Counted from the stretch's first letter, positions 49,494 to 58,767 are shown. The stretch: DNA of 64,000 nt from an uncultured Ruminococcus sp. (GCA_904393835.1 CAJFNC010000008.1:1-64000), one strand, 5' to 3'. Translations and numbers: made by a program. Notes: a model not told the origin generated them from the sequence alone.

Positions 49494-50900
49494 TTACTGA
49501 GTTACCGCAGACGCTCCGAGCGACTTTGCCGCCTGAATCATAGCTGCCTGCGCAACGGGTGCGGCATATGTAGCGCCGAAGCCCGAATCCTCTACTACGC
49601 AGGCGAACGCAAGCGGGCAGTCCTCGTCCTGGGCATAGCCCACAATCCAGCCGTTTGGCTGTTTGCCGTTGCCGACCTCGCCCGTACCCGTTTTGGCGCA
49701 GACCTTGAGACCGCCGTACAGGTTGTCACCGTAGTAATCGGTGATGGTGTAGCGCATAACCTCGTCGAGTTTTTCGGCAGTGGAACTGCTGAACATCTCA
49801 CGGCTGTTAGCATTGTTGTTCAGTCCTATTGCCGAAAGAATCTGAGAAGCGGCGCTCTTTATAAGAGTCGGTTCGGTAGATTTGCCGCCGTTTGCTATTG
49901 CACCGCAGATGACAGCCATCTGCATGGGATTGACTTCGTCCGTATATTGACCTACGCCCGACCAGGCAAGCTGGTTTGTATCTGCCTTGGAAACGTCATA
50001 GTGACCTTTGGCGGTTTTCACGCCGTCAACATCAAACGACATATTAATTCCTATTTTTTCCGCCGTCTGCGTCATCTTGTCCGCGCCGAGTTCAACTGCA
50101 AGCTCTGCAAAAACTATATTGCACGAATGCGCCATAGCGTCCTTGAAATCAATCGTACCGTGCGAGCCTACGCAGGTTACGTCGCTGCCGCCTATTTCCT
50201 CGCTTCCCGTACAGGTCCATGTTCTTTCGTAAAGGTCGGGAATGTTTTCAATTGCGGCCGCTGAAGTCACTATCTTAAAAATAGAACCCGGAGTATATGA
50301 AGACGACAAAACATGGTCAAGGTACACGCCTTCGTATTGGTCGGCATTTTCCTCGGTAATTTCGGGCGGAGCCTGAGGGTCATAACCCTTTGTGCTGACA
50401 GAGCAGATAACCTCGCCCGTCTTGTAGTTGTAAACCACACAGGCGCCGTTTTTGTTATAACTGTTGAGCACATCATACGCCGCAGCGCACGTTTTTGCGT
50501 CAACGGTAAGGCTTATATCGTCTGAATGTCTCAGAGACTGCGGCATATTAAGTCCCCATATAAGGCTGTAACCTGTCAGCTGGGAACGATACATACTCTG
50601 CGCAGCCGTTGAAATGTTGAGACTGTTGTCGCCGACAACGTGGAGCAATGCGCGGCGTACGGTTTCGTCCTCATTATACACACGCTCGCCGTCAACGGTT
50701 TGAGCAAGTATTTCGCCGTTTCGGTCAAGAATTTTTCCTGCCTGAGCAAGTCCGCCGCTGCCCGAAATATGCGCGTTGTACGGCTGGTCAACCCAATCGT
50801 CGGCGTTTACGATAAGTTGGAATGAAAAATAACCTATTCCGCCTATAAATGCGAGTGTTATTATAAATATAAATGTACTTCTTCTGAGCACTCTTTTCAT
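49494..50900 (-). CDS. pbpA: class B penicillin-binding protein (PbpA-type)
   Basis: 468 residues with an N-terminal signal anchor (about 8-32) and a transpeptidase domain. The active-site serine is S206 in the SxxK motif (PGSIFK, K209), SxN is S259-C-N261, and KTG occurs in CAKTGTGEVG. The dimerisation domain before it is short, as in PbpA of the rodA-pbpA gene pairs. It crosslinks peptidoglycan in the outer face of the membrane, working with the SEDS protein encoded directly upstream. AAAGGACGG lies before the ATG. Confidence 0.93.
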   Translation of the reverse strand: MKRVLRRSTFIFIITLAFIGGIGYFSFQLIVNADDWVDQPYNAHISGSGGLAQAGKILDRNGEILAQTVDGERVYNEDETVRRALLHVVGDNSLNISTAAQSMYRSQLTGYSLIWGLNMPQSLRHSDDISLTVDAKTCAAAYDVLNSYNKNGACVVYNYKTGEVICSVSTKGYDPQAPPEITEENADQYEGVYLDHVLSSSYTPGSIFKIVTSAAAIENIPDLYERTWTCTGSEEIGGSDVTCVGSHGTIDFKDAMAHSCNIVFAELAVELGADKMTQTAEKIGINMSFDVDGVKTAKGHYDVSKADTNQLAWSGVGQYTDEVNPMQMAVICGAIANGGKSTEPTLIKSAASQILSAIGLNNNANSREMFSSSTAEKLDEVMRYTITDYYGDNLYGGLKVCAKTGTGEVGNGKQPNGWIVGYAQDEDCPLAFACVVEDSGFGATYAAPVAQAAMIQAAKSLGASAVTQ

Positions 50901-50939
50901 TTAAACGCCGTCCTTTCTTATATATAAGTATAGTAATTT

Positions 50940-52613
50940 TTATCTTTTAACTGCGTATGTTCTCTCGTCTGCCGCCTTTATAAAGGCAATAAGTCCCCAG
51001 CAAGAGAGGATACTTGAACCGCCGCTGCTGATAAACGGAAATGTAACGCCCGTGAGCGGAAGAATATCGGTTGCGCCGAAGATATTAAGTGAAAGCTGAA
51101 CCACAAGCAAACCTGCGGCGCAGCAAGCTGAGATTGAATAGAACGTACTTCTGCTGCGGGTAGTGATTGCCCTTGCGTAGATTACAAGCGCGCCAACTGC
51201 AATTGCGAGAGTCAGCGCAACAATAACTCCCATTTCCTCTGAAACAAGGCCGAACACCAGGTCGCTTTCGGAAGCGGCAACCTGTTTTAAAAATCCGTTG
51301 CCTATACCCACGCCGAAAAGTCCGCCGCTGGCAATATAAGTAAGTACGTGTACCTGCTGGTAACCCTCTTTTTGAGCATATTCCCAAACGTGGCCCCACG
51401 CCTTAAAACGGTTTGCTACATAGGGTTTGAACTTCAACACAAAAGTTACGCCGAACACCGCAGCCGCTACGGCAAGGATAATTGTCTTAAAGTCGCCCGA
51501 ACGCATAAAAGCGATGAGCAAAAATGTTACGAAGAATATCAACGCCGTACCAAAGTCGCCCATAAGCGCAAGCAAGCCCACGCAGACGGCGGAAAATACG
51601 ATGAATTCAATAAGGTTTTTGTTAGTCTGTAATTTATCGAGCGCGCTTGCGCCGATGAATATGTATATTATTTTTACCAGCTCCGAGGGCTGAACGGAAA
51701 TTGAGCCGATATAAATCCAGTTTGACGCGCCGTGTGTAATTTTACCGAAAACAATGCTCAACAGCAAAAGTCCTACGGCAACTATCATCATAGGCAGTCT
51801 GAGCTTATTTACCTTGTCGGGGTCTTCGATAAATTTAATAATTATGCAAAACAGCACCATACCCATTGCAGCCGCTATGAGCTGTACGTATGCCGAACGC
51901 TCTACCTGCCGTATCAGCAGCATAACGCCGATACCCGTCAAAAACAGTGCAAGCGCCTCAAGCTCAAAGTTAACTCTTTTGAGAACAAACGTTGAAACAA
52001 AGAAAAATCCCCATTCCACGCCCGCAAGCGCCAAAAACAGCGTAAACGGAGCCGCTATGTTTGAACCGTCGTTCCAGAACATCGCCTCTACACACATAAA
52101 GAAGTGAAAAATCGTTATAAGCAACATAAGTTTCCAGGCTTTCATTGCGGGCTTGTTGCTTACACGTGAGAAAAACCAGCTTGAGTTAAGCTCATCGTTG
52201 TACTCGTCGCCCCTTTTAAACTCGTACTGAGAATTGCCCAAAGTCAAAACATCGTCAATTAAAAGCCTGGTTCTGCCGTGTGTTCTTTTGCCGTTTACAA
52301 GCGTGCCGCTCTTGGAGCCTGTATCATTTACAAACCAGCCGTCCCTGCGCCTGAGCAAAACGCAGTGATTTCGTGAAACGGCAGGGTCGTCAACTATAAT
52401 ATCGTTTGACCTTGCACGACCGATTGAGTTTTCCCAAAATATAACGGGAAGCTTTCTGCCTGTTTTTACGTTGCAGAGCGTAACAAGCGGTTTTTCGGGA
52501 CGTCTGCGCCGTCTCATAGCCGCATAGCACTGGTAAACTATAATAATTGCATACACGGGCATAATGATTCGCAACGCGACAACGCCCATATCAAATATAA
52601 CCGAAAAATCCAA
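50940..52613 (-). CDS. rodA: FHA domain fused to SEDS (RodA/FtsW) glycosyltransferase
   Basis: 557 residues starting at a TTG, with AGGAG 10 nt upstream. One membrane span (about 10-30) leads to an FHA phosphothreonine-binding domain (about 58-135; IGRARSNDIIVDDPAVSRNH, TGSKSGTLVNGK), then about ten spans of a SEDS polymerase with GDFGTALIFF, GLVSEEMGVI and FPFISSGGSS. SEDS proteins polymerise lipid II. In Actinobacteria the FHA and RodA genes are neighbours of Ser/Thr kinase pknB; here they are one polypeptide, so phosphorylation control is an inference. Confidence 0.93.
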   Translation of the reverse strand: MDFSVIFDMGVVALRIIMPVYAIIIVYQCYAAMRRRRRPEKPLVTLCNVKTGRKLPVIFWENSIGRARSNDIIVDDPAVSRNHCVLLRRRDGWFVNDTGSKSGTLVNGKRTHGRTRLLIDDVLTLGNSQYEFKRGDEYNDELNSSWFFSRVSNKPAMKAWKLMLLITIFHFFMCVEAMFWNDGSNIAAPFTLFLALAGVEWGFFFVSTFVLKRVNFELEALALFLTGIGVMLLIRQVERSAYVQLIAAAMGMVLFCIIIKFIEDPDKVNKLRLPMMIVAVGLLLLSIVFGKITHGASNWIYIGSISVQPSELVKIIYIFIGASALDKLQTNKNLIEFIVFSAVCVGLLALMGDFGTALIFFVTFLLIAFMRSGDFKTIILAVAAAVFGVTFVLKFKPYVANRFKAWGHVWEYAQKEGYQQVHVLTYIASGGLFGVGIGNGFLKQVAASESDLVFGLVSEEMGVIVALTLAIAVGALVIYARAITTRSRSTFYSISACCAAGLLVVQLSLNIFGATDILPLTGVTFPFISSGGSSILSCWGLIAFIKAADERTYAVKR

Positions 52614-52697
52614 CCGCTTTCAACTCCTGTCCTATAAATTTTGTGATTTTTATGTCAAAAACTCACTTTAACGCATAATTACAGTTATACAATTTTA

Positions 52698-52726
52698 ATA
52701 ATAATCCAAAAATCACAAAAAGTCAA
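52698..52726 (-). promoter_or_regulatory. promoter of the rodA-pbpA-secA genes
   Basis: On the minus strand TTGACT (52726-52721), 17-nt spacer, TATTAT (52703-52698). Confidence 0.6.
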
Positions 52727-52784
52727 TGCCAAACTTGTCAATTTGTGTTATTCTTATTTTGATGATTTTTCAAAAAAATTACGC

Positions 52785-52819
52785 AAAGTCACTTTAAAGT
52801 CATTTTGCGGTCATACAAT
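52785..52819 (+). promoter_or_regulatory. ABC operon promoter with three 11-bp repeats
   Basis: AAGTCA-like units begin at 52786 (AAGTCAC), 52797 (AAGTCAT) and 52808 (CGGTCAT), exactly 11 bp apart, directly before a -10 TACAAT (52814-52819). They cover the place of the -35. Direct repeats of about one helical turn are the usual binding pattern of OmpR-family response regulators, and such a regulator is encoded 3.4 kb downstream. Confidence 0.6.
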
Positions 52820-52848
52820 AAGGGCATCAAACAACGGAGGTAATATTT

Positions 52849-53214
52849 ATGGAAATTTTAAGAGTAGAGAATCTAATCAAAACCTACGGAAAAGGCGAAG
52901 CTGAAGTAAAAGCCGTTGACAATGTGTCGTTTTCGGTAGAAAAGGGCGAGTTTGTCGCAATTGTCGGTGCAAGCGGAAGCGGCAAGTCAACGCTTTTACA
53001 TTTAATCGGCGGCGTTGACAGACCTACGTCGGGTAACATCTATATTGACGGCAAAAATATAAATGCGATGACAAATGACGCACTTGCAATTTTCAGACGC
53101 CGCCAGGTTGGCATTGTGTATCAGTTTTACAATCTTATCCCGATTCTTACGGTTGAGGAAAATATCACCCTGCCGTGCGATTTGGACGGAAAAATGTGGA
53201 TAAAGAAAAGCTAA
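52849..53214 (+). CDS. ABC exporter ATPase, N-terminal part (frameshifted)
   Basis: 121 residues of a MacB/LolD-type ATP-binding protein: Walker A GASGSGKST (about 38-46), the Q-loop at YQFYNLIP, and the segment up to LPCDLDGK, after which the frame is lost and a stop follows. GGAGG precedes the ATG. The missing half (signature, Walker B, H-loop) continues in another frame from about 53196. Joining needs one extra base in the A5 run at 53190-53194. The gene is therefore broken by mutation, or by a homopolymer sequencing error; see the companion entry. Confidence 0.85.
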   Translation: MEILRVENLIKTYGKGEAEVKAVDNVSFSVEKGEFVAIVGASGSGKSTLLHLIGGVDRPTSGNIYIDGKNINAMTNDALAIFRRRQVGIVYQFYNLIPILTVEENITLPCDLDGKMWIKKS

Positions 53215-53519
53215 ACAGTATTCTTGACAGTTTCGGTCTGCGCGCAAGACGTCACCATCTGCCAAATGAGCTTTCGGGCGGTCAGCAGCAGAGAACATCT
53301 ATTGCCAGGGCATTAATAAACTCCCCCGCTATTTTGCTTGCCGACGAACCGACAGGCAATCTTGATTCAAAATCAACAGAGGACATTATGAGTATTCTGA
53401 AAATGTCGAACAAAAATTACAACCAAACAATTATAATGATTACTCACAATCTGGAAATTGCCAAGCAGGCTGACCGAATCATAACGATTAAAGACGGAAA
53501 AATCGTACAGGAGGCGTAA
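53175..53519 (+). CDS. ABC exporter ATPase, C-terminal part (frameshifted)
   Basis: The rest of the ATPase. Protein similarity begins at KNVDKEKLNSILD and runs through the signature LSGGQQQRTSIARAL, Walker B ILLADEPTGNLDS and the H-loop ITHNLE, to a normal C-terminus. The nominal GTG start at 53175 lies in another reading of the N-terminal half and is probably not a real start. Together the halves would make about 223 residues, the normal length. The downstream permease starts 3 nt later on a GTG, with AGGAGG in the end of this gene. Confidence 0.8.
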   Translation: MRFGRKNVDKEKLNSILDSFGLRARRHHLPNELSGGQQQRTSIARALINSPAILLADEPTGNLDSKSTEDIMSILKMSNKNYNQTIIMITHNLEIAKQADRIITIKDGKIVQEA

Positions 53520-53522
53520 GAC

Positions 53523-56156
53523 GTGAACATTCTGAAAAAACTTACCCTTAAAAATTTAAAGCTAAACAGAACCCGCACAATTGTCACGGTAATCGGCATT
53601 ATGCTTTCGGCGGCGCTGATTACCACGGTTGCCGGAATGGCAGACTGCGGCCGCAAAACAATGATTGAAGCGGAAAAAGTAACAAGCGGCGACTATGAGC
53701 TTTCTCTCAAGCCAAACAGCACCGACGATTTAAAAGATATAAAAGCACACCGTTTTGTTCAGGATGTGTACATCAAAAGCGACGTCGGAATTGCAAAGAT
53801 GGACGACGCGCAAAGCAGCGTAAAAAAATACTACGACATTATCGGATTAAACTCTCAGGGCTTTACCGACGGATTTTCATTCAAGCTTAAAGAGGGACGT
53901 TTTCCGCAGAACAGCAGCGAGATTGTAATTCCGCAGGAAACAGTTGACTCCGCTAAAAAAACATACAAAATCGGCGACACAATAACGCTTTCAATCGGCA
54001 AAAGGCAAACGGAAGACGGTATTGAAATACCAAATTATATGCCGTACAACACCTACTATGACGATGAAATGAATTATCAGTCCTGCAACGAAACATTCTC
54101 TGTTGAAAGTACCAAAAAATATACCGTTGTCGGCTTTGTAAGCGACACTCTAAGCAATGTTTTGACGGGCGACTTGGGCACAGCGTGCACAAACATATAT
54201 ACTCTGTACGACGGCAAGTTAAACGACAGCACGCTCTACTGTATTAACTTTACCGACGACGGAGAAAAAGACTTTGTAAAGAACTGCGCCGCGCTTCTGA
54301 ATGTACCTGATAAAGACCTTGACAAGCTCGAAACGAGGCTGTTTTCGGGTGATGTTTATGACGAACAGTTAGGCGATTATCAGAATTACAGCGCAAATAC
54401 AGGCTATTTAAAATACAAAGGTCAGGGGCTCAGCGACCAGACTATGCAAACGCTGTTTTCGCTTGCCGCAATTATTATAGTAATTATTATTTTTGCAAGC
54501 GTTTTTGTAATCCGCAACAGCTTTGCAATTTCAATAACCGAAAAGACAAAGCTATACGGAATGATAGCGTCAGTGGGCGCCACAAAACGGCAGATTTTTA
54601 AGAACGTTCTGTTTGAGGGATTTGTCCTCGGCATAATAGGCATACCGCTGGGACTGATTCTCGGAGTCGGCGTAATTGCAATACTTATCGCAGTGCTCAA
54701 TTTACTGTTGTCGGAAAATCTCAACGGAATAAATTTTGTATTCTCAATGCCGATACTCCCAATGATTATTGCCGTTGTTCTGTCGGCTTTGACAATTTTC
54801 CTTTCGACAATCAGCACGGCTGTACGCACATCCAAAATTTCACCCGTGACCGCAATACGCAGTAATCAGGATATAAAGGTAAAAAATAAAAAGTACAAAA
54901 CGCCAAAGTACATCAAAAAACTTTTCGGCATCGGCGGCGCGATTGCCCACAAAAATCTTAAGCGCAGCAAAAAGAAATACCGCACTACAGTAATTTCTCT
55001 CATCGTCAGCATCGCTATGTTTATAAGTATGTCCGCCTTTATGGACGGTATGATGTCTGCCGTTGATTCTACTTACGACTTATATCACTCAAACATTATG
55101 ATAAACACTTACACAAGCACCGCACAGAAAAACTCGGATGAGTTTGTAAAAGAGTTTGAGGAAAATGTCAAAAAAATCAAACAGCTTAAAGGCATAGAAA
55201 ACACACGGGTACTTCTTACAAACGAAAGTGAATTCAGCTGTACCGATTTAAAATTAACCGATGAAGGCAACGAGCATATGTCGGACAGTCCCGTCTGCAT
55301 TAACGGATGCGATGCCGACACCTACAATAAAATTACAAAGGAACTCGGTTTGGACAGCGACAAGGTAAAAGACGGCGCTATTATAATTAATTCGTCAGTT
55401 TACCGCGACGAAAACGGCAGAGCAAAACAGTATAAAATTTCTTCAAACAAAGTCGGAGATAAATTAACCTTTGAATTATATGACAATCAGGCCACATTCA
55501 GTCTCAACATTTCGGCACTTGTCGATGAGATACCCGATTATGTATCCGACTTGATTTATGACACCAATATAAATGTAATTATTCCCTATGATAAATTTGT
55601 AAGTGTTATGCCGGATGAAGCGCAAATGTGCCACGGATTCCTTGCGATAAACACCGAAAACGCCACTACGTTTGAAGAGAATATAACCGACCTCGGACTT
55701 GAAAATATAAACGTTATGAATGTTGACTTACTTATACAGACCAACAAAAACGTAATGCTTATATTCGCCATCTTTATTTACGGATTTATCGCCGTTATCA
55801 CGCTTATCGGTGTAACAAATATTTTCAACACCATAAGCACCAATATGCGTCTGAGGAGCAAGGAATTTGCTACGCTTAAATCAATCGGTATGACAAAACG
55901 TGAATTTAACAGAATGATAAGGCTTGAAAGCCTGTTCTACGGCTTAAAGTCGCTTATAATAGGTATTCCGATAGGACTTTTAGGCGGTGTGCTTATATTT
56001 ATTGCGTTAAACGAACCGTCCTTCAACGTTCCGTGGGCGGCTATGATAATCTGTATTATCGCAGTATTCTTTATCATTTGGATGATTATGAAGTTCTCGG
56101 TTGCCAAGGTAAGCAAACAAAACATAATCGAAACCATACGCAACGACAATATTTAA
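53523..56156 (+). CDS. FtsX-like ABC permease (two-domain)
   Basis: 877 residues from a GTG with AGGAGG 8 nt upstream. A first span (about 17-40), a large extracellular domain (to about 310), three spans (about 315-435), a further span (about 490-510), a second extracellular domain and three spans at the end (about 740-870). This is the duplicated FtsX/MacB-type layout used by exporters of peptides and lipids in Firmicutes. It is followed by a two-component system, as in antimicrobial-peptide sensing and resistance modules. Substrate unknown. Its ATPase gene is frameshifted. Confidence 0.9.
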   Translation: MNILKKLTLKNLKLNRTRTIVTVIGIMLSAALITTVAGMADCGRKTMIEAEKVTSGDYELSLKPNSTDDLKDIKAHRFVQDVYIKSDVGIAKMDDAQSSVKKYYDIIGLNSQGFTDGFSFKLKEGRFPQNSSEIVIPQETVDSAKKTYKIGDTITLSIGKRQTEDGIEIPNYMPYNTYYDDEMNYQSCNETFSVESTKKYTVVGFVSDTLSNVLTGDLGTACTNIYTLYDGKLNDSTLYCINFTDDGEKDFVKNCAALLNVPDKDLDKLETRLFSGDVYDEQLGDYQNYSANTGYLKYKGQGLSDQTMQTLFSLAAIIIVIIIFASVFVIRNSFAISITEKTKLYGMIASVGATKRQIFKNVLFEGFVLGIIGIPLGLILGVGVIAILIAVLNLLLSENLNGINFVFSMPILPMIIAVVLSALTIFLSTISTAVRTSKISPVTAIRSNQDIKVKNKKYKTPKYIKKLFGIGGAIAHKNLKRSKKKYRTTVISLIVSIAMFISMSAFMDGMMSAVDSTYDLYHSNIMINTYTSTAQKNSDEFVKEFEENVKKIKQLKGIENTRVLLTNESEFSCTDLKLTDEGNEHMSDSPVCINGCDADTYNKITKELGLDSDKVKDGAIIINSSVYRDENGRAKQYKISSNKVGDKLTFELYDNQATFSLNISALVDEIPDYVSDLIYDTNINVIIPYDKFVSVMPDEAQMCHGFLAINTENATTFEENITDLGLENINVMNVDLLIQTNKNVMLIFAIFIYGFIAVITLIGVTNIFNTISTNMRLRSKEFATLKSIGMTKREFNRMIRLESLFYGLKSLIIGIPIGLLGGVLIFIALNEPSFNVPWAAMIICIIAVFFIIWMIMKFSVAKVSKQNIIETIRNDNI

Positions 56157-56218
56157 GCTTTCTACTTTATATTTGCTTTGAGTTGTGATATACTCAAGGT
56201 AAGCCCTCACTATATCGT

Positions 56219-56256
56219 GCCTGCCTGCACTTTGCGGGCAGGCAAATTCTTTTTTC
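56219..56256 (+). terminator. terminator between permease and response regulator genes
   Basis: GCCTGCC (56219-56225) pairs with GGCAGGC (56237-56243), followed by AAATTC and T6. It separates the ABC genes from the regulator, whose own promoter is not clear. Confidence 0.7.
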
Positions 56257-56267
56257 GGAGTTTTATT

Positions 56268-56912
56268 ATGAACATATTATTTGTAGAGGATAACAAAATG
56301 ATTTCAAAAGGTGTGTGTTATTCGCTGGAGCAGAACGGATATGCCGTAACCCTTTGCGAAAATTTTGAAAGTGCGCTCAAATGCGCCGATGAAAGCTTTG
56401 ATTTAATGATAATTGACATTACCCTGCCCGACGGCAACGGATTTGAGCTTTATCAGCGTATAAAAAAACTGCAAAACGCCCCCGCCGTGTTTTTGACCGC
56501 CGTTGACGACGAGGACAGCATTGTTAAAGCGTTTGATTTGGGCGCAGACGACTACATCACAAAGCCGTTTTCAATGCGCGAACTTTTGGCAAGGATAAAG
56601 AGGCTCACAAAAAACACCTCAAGCACCGCCCGTTTCGGCGATATTGAGATAAACTTTGACGAAAAAGCGGTGTACAAAAACGGCACGGCAGTAGAACTGA
56701 CGGCTCTTGAATATAAAATCTTTTCTATGCTCGCCAAAAACCCGTCGCAGACAATTCCACGTGAACGCATTCTCGAAAAAATCTGGGACATCACCGACAA
56801 TTACGTCAACGACAACACACTCACAGTTTACATCAAGCGTATCCGTCAAAAACTCGACACCGACATCATAAAAACGGTAAAGGGACTCGGTTACAGATTG
56901 GAGCAAAAATGA
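56268..56912 (+). CDS. OmpR family response regulator
   Basis: 214 residues from the ATG at 56268, chosen because CGGAG lies 7 nt upstream; an earlier in-frame ATG at 56178 would cross the terminator. The receiver has the acidic pair in VEDNK, the phosphorylated aspartate in LMIIDITLPDGNGFEL, and the lysine in ITKPFS. The C-terminal winged helix (LTALEYKIFSMLAKNPSQTIPRERILEKIWD, TVYIKRIRQKL) is of the OmpR type. It overlaps the histidine kinase gene by 4 nt. It may bind the phased repeats upstream of the ABC operon. Confidence 0.95.
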   Translation: MNILFVEDNKMISKGVCYSLEQNGYAVTLCENFESALKCADESFDLMIIDITLPDGNGFELYQRIKKLQNAPAVFLTAVDDEDSIVKAFDLGADDYITKPFSMRELLARIKRLTKNTSSTARFGDIEINFDEKAVYKNGTAVELTALEYKIFSMLAKNPSQTIPRERILEKIWDITDNYVNDNTLTVYIKRIRQKLDTDIIKTVKGLGYRLEQK

Positions 56913-58147
56913 AACGCAGTAGAAAATTTTTAATTGTATTTTTTATACTGACAATAATCACATCGGCGGCAAGCACGGTTGTCAGCGCATTGCAAATAAA
57001 CGAAATCCGTAATGAATCAAACGCCGCCGCAGCTTCTTTGATTGCGAGCGTAAAAGAAAAATATCCCGACGTAAGCTACCGTGAAATTGCCGAAATCCTC
57101 AACGACAATACGCCCGATACAGAAGCGGAAGAACAACTCAAAAGCTACGGAATAGACCTTTCCTCCGACTGGGCAAGCATTGCAAACCGCCAAAACGCAG
57201 CCACTGCCGCCACTGTCGGCTCTGTATTTTGCCTGATTACAGGGATATTGCTGAGCGCGGTATTTTTATATTACTGCCGCCTCAGAAAACTTGAGACAAA
57301 ACGGCTGACAAGCTATGTTGAGGCGGTTAACAACAAGCGATATGACCTCTACCCCGAAGAAAACAGCGAGGACGAAATGTCTGTGCTCAAAAACGAAATC
57401 TACAAAACTACCGTCACACTTAGGGAAAGCTCCGACAACTCTCTGCGTGACAAACAAAACCTTAAAGATTCTCTGTCAGACATATCACACCAGCTTAAAA
57501 CACCGCTTACATCAATTATAATTATGCTCGACAACATTCTTGACGATGAATCTATGCCAGACGATGTAAAGCTTGAATTTCTAAACGACATTCGCAAAAG
57601 CACGGGCACAATCAGCTTTTTGGTGCAGTCCATCCTGACGCTTTCAAAGCTCGACGCAAATTCAATTACCTTTAAGCAATCTGCCGAAAATTTGAAAAAA
57701 ATTGCCGATACTGCCGTAAAGAACACGGAAATTCTTGCCGAAATAAAGGGTGTTACTGTTGAGAATTTATCGGATGATATAACGCTTATATGCGACTTTA
57801 AGTGGCTGAGCGAGGCAATTACCAACATTGTCAAAAACTGCATAGAACACACCCAAAGCGGCGGTAAGGTAAGCATTTCCGCCGAAAAAACGGGACTGTG
57901 CACCAAGGTAACAATCGAGGACAACGGAGCCGGAATAAGCAAAAAAGATTTGCCGCACATTTTTGAGCGTTTTTACAAGGGCTCAAACTCAAGCAATGAC
58001 AGCACCGGAATCGGGCTGGCGCTTGCAAAAGCAATAATTGAAAAAAGCGGCGGCTACATAACTGCCGATTCCGTACAAGGCAAAGGCACCAAATTTAATA
58101 TACGTTTTTTCAACAACACAAAACAAAACCCCGACGCAGAAACTTAA
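56909..58147 (+). CDS. sensor histidine kinase
   Basis: 412 residues. Two spans (about 6-28 and 93-118) bracket a short extracellular domain of about 65 residues. Then come a HAMP-like linker, the H-box SDISHQLKTPLTS (phosphorylated histidine), and an ATPase domain with NIVKNCIEH, DNGAGISKKDLPHIFERFYKG and TGIGLALAKAI. The start overlaps the regulator's stop (ATGA). The 3' end carries NNTKQNPDAET; a close copy of this 3' end lies 4.7 kb away at 62792-62830. Confidence 0.95.
   Translation: MKRSRKFLIVFFILTIITSAASTVVSALQINEIRNESNAAAASLIASVKEKYPDVSYREIAEILNDNTPDTEAEEQLKSYGIDLSSDWASIANRQNAATAATVGSVFCLITGILLSAVFLYYCRLRKLETKRLTSYVEAVNNKRYDLYPEENSEDEMSVLKNEIYKTTVTLRESSDNSLRDKQNLKDSLSDISHQLKTPLTSIIIMLDNILDDESMPDDVKLEFLNDIRKSTGTISFLVQSILTLSKLDANSITFKQSAENLKKIADTAVKNTEILAEIKGVTVENLSDDITLICDFKWLSEAITNIVKNCIEHTQSGGKVSISAEKTGLCTKVTIEDNGAGISKKDLPHIFERFYKGSNSSNDSTGIGLALAKAIIEKSGGYITADSVQGKGTKFNIRFFNNTKQNPDAET
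58109..58147 (+). repeat. direct repeat, left copy (3' end of the kinase gene)
   Basis: The last 13 codons of the kinase gene (FNNTKQNPDAET and stop) match 62792-62830 at 33 of 39 positions, with no gap. The two copies flank the six-gene ABC-2 module and lie in the same orientation. Confidence 0.75.
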
Positions 58148-58163
58148 AACTCTGCGTTGGGGT
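58128..58163. terminator. bidirectional terminator
   Basis: ACCCCGACGCAGA (58128-58140) pairs with TCTGCGTTGGGGT (58151-58163). The arms include the end of the kinase gene. Minus-strand exit is TTTTGTTTTG, so it also ends the six-gene ABC-2 transcript. Confidence 0.85.
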
Positions 58164-58167
58164 AAAC

Positions 58168-58767
58168 TTATGTTATATCGAGATCAACCACGTATTTTAC
58201 GGGATAATATGACATACTGAGTAAAAAATCGTCGTTTTTAATATTTTCCCATTCATCATTATGAAATTGAAAATCATACAAAACATACGGCAAAATAATC
58301 GCCTTGCTTTTTCCTGCCTCTACATCTACCCTGTCCAATCCCAGTTTTTCTTTGTCTTTGACATCGTTTAGGTGATTATAAATTGTCGACTCAATTCCGT
58401 TTGACCATGTTTTTGTCATAGTGCGAAATTGTCCGAGCCCAATGCTCTGAAGCTCTGAGGTTTCGTTGATTACATCCGCATAAATAAGAATTACTCTGTA
58501 TTGATCTTCGGTAATCTTGTTTCCGTCATAATCATAAACATCTTCAACATATTCAGGGCAAACTTTTTTGAACTGACCGCCGTCAAGCATTTCTGTTCTG
58601 TTTATGCGCAGTTTTACTGCTCCGCCGTCAATTTTCTCGCCGGTTTTATACTCCACGATTTGCGGATCGGGATATTTTTCATTTAAAAAGCTTATCCTTA
58701 CTGCGCTTAAAACAGCCGCCGCAACCAATACCACAGCTGTTATAACAAAAATAATCTTTTTTCTCAT
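58168..58767 (-). CDS. membrane-anchored extracellular protein of the ABC-2 module
   Basis: 199 residues. A single N-terminal hydrophobic segment (about 5-25, no lipobox cysteine) is followed by an all-polar extracellular domain with beta-strand character (RVILIYADVINETSELQSIGLG, AIILPYVLYDFQF). The pattern recalls the small DUF4352/DUF5028-type immunoglobulin-like domains, but I cannot assign it firmly. Its ATG overlaps the ATPase stop by 4 nt. It is the last gene of the module. A lipoprotein of similar type opens the operon, suggesting that the two act together outside the cell. Confidence 0.78.
   Translation of the reverse strand: MRKKIIFVITAVVLVAAAVLSAVRISFLNEKYPDPQIVEYKTGEKIDGGAVKLRINRTEMLDGGQFKKVCPEYVEDVYDYDGNKITEDQYRVILIYADVINETSELQSIGLGQFRTMTKTWSNGIESTIYNHLNDVKDKEKLGLDRVDVEAGKSKAIILPYVLYDFQFHNDEWENIKNDDFLLSMSYYPVKYVVDLDIT

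Noticed and set aside
53175..53519. Programmed ribosomal frameshift as the main explanation of the split ATPase
   Set aside because: A run of only five A with no clear heptameric slip site or downstream pseudoknot is weak support, and ATPases of this family are not known to need it; mutation or sequence error is more likely.
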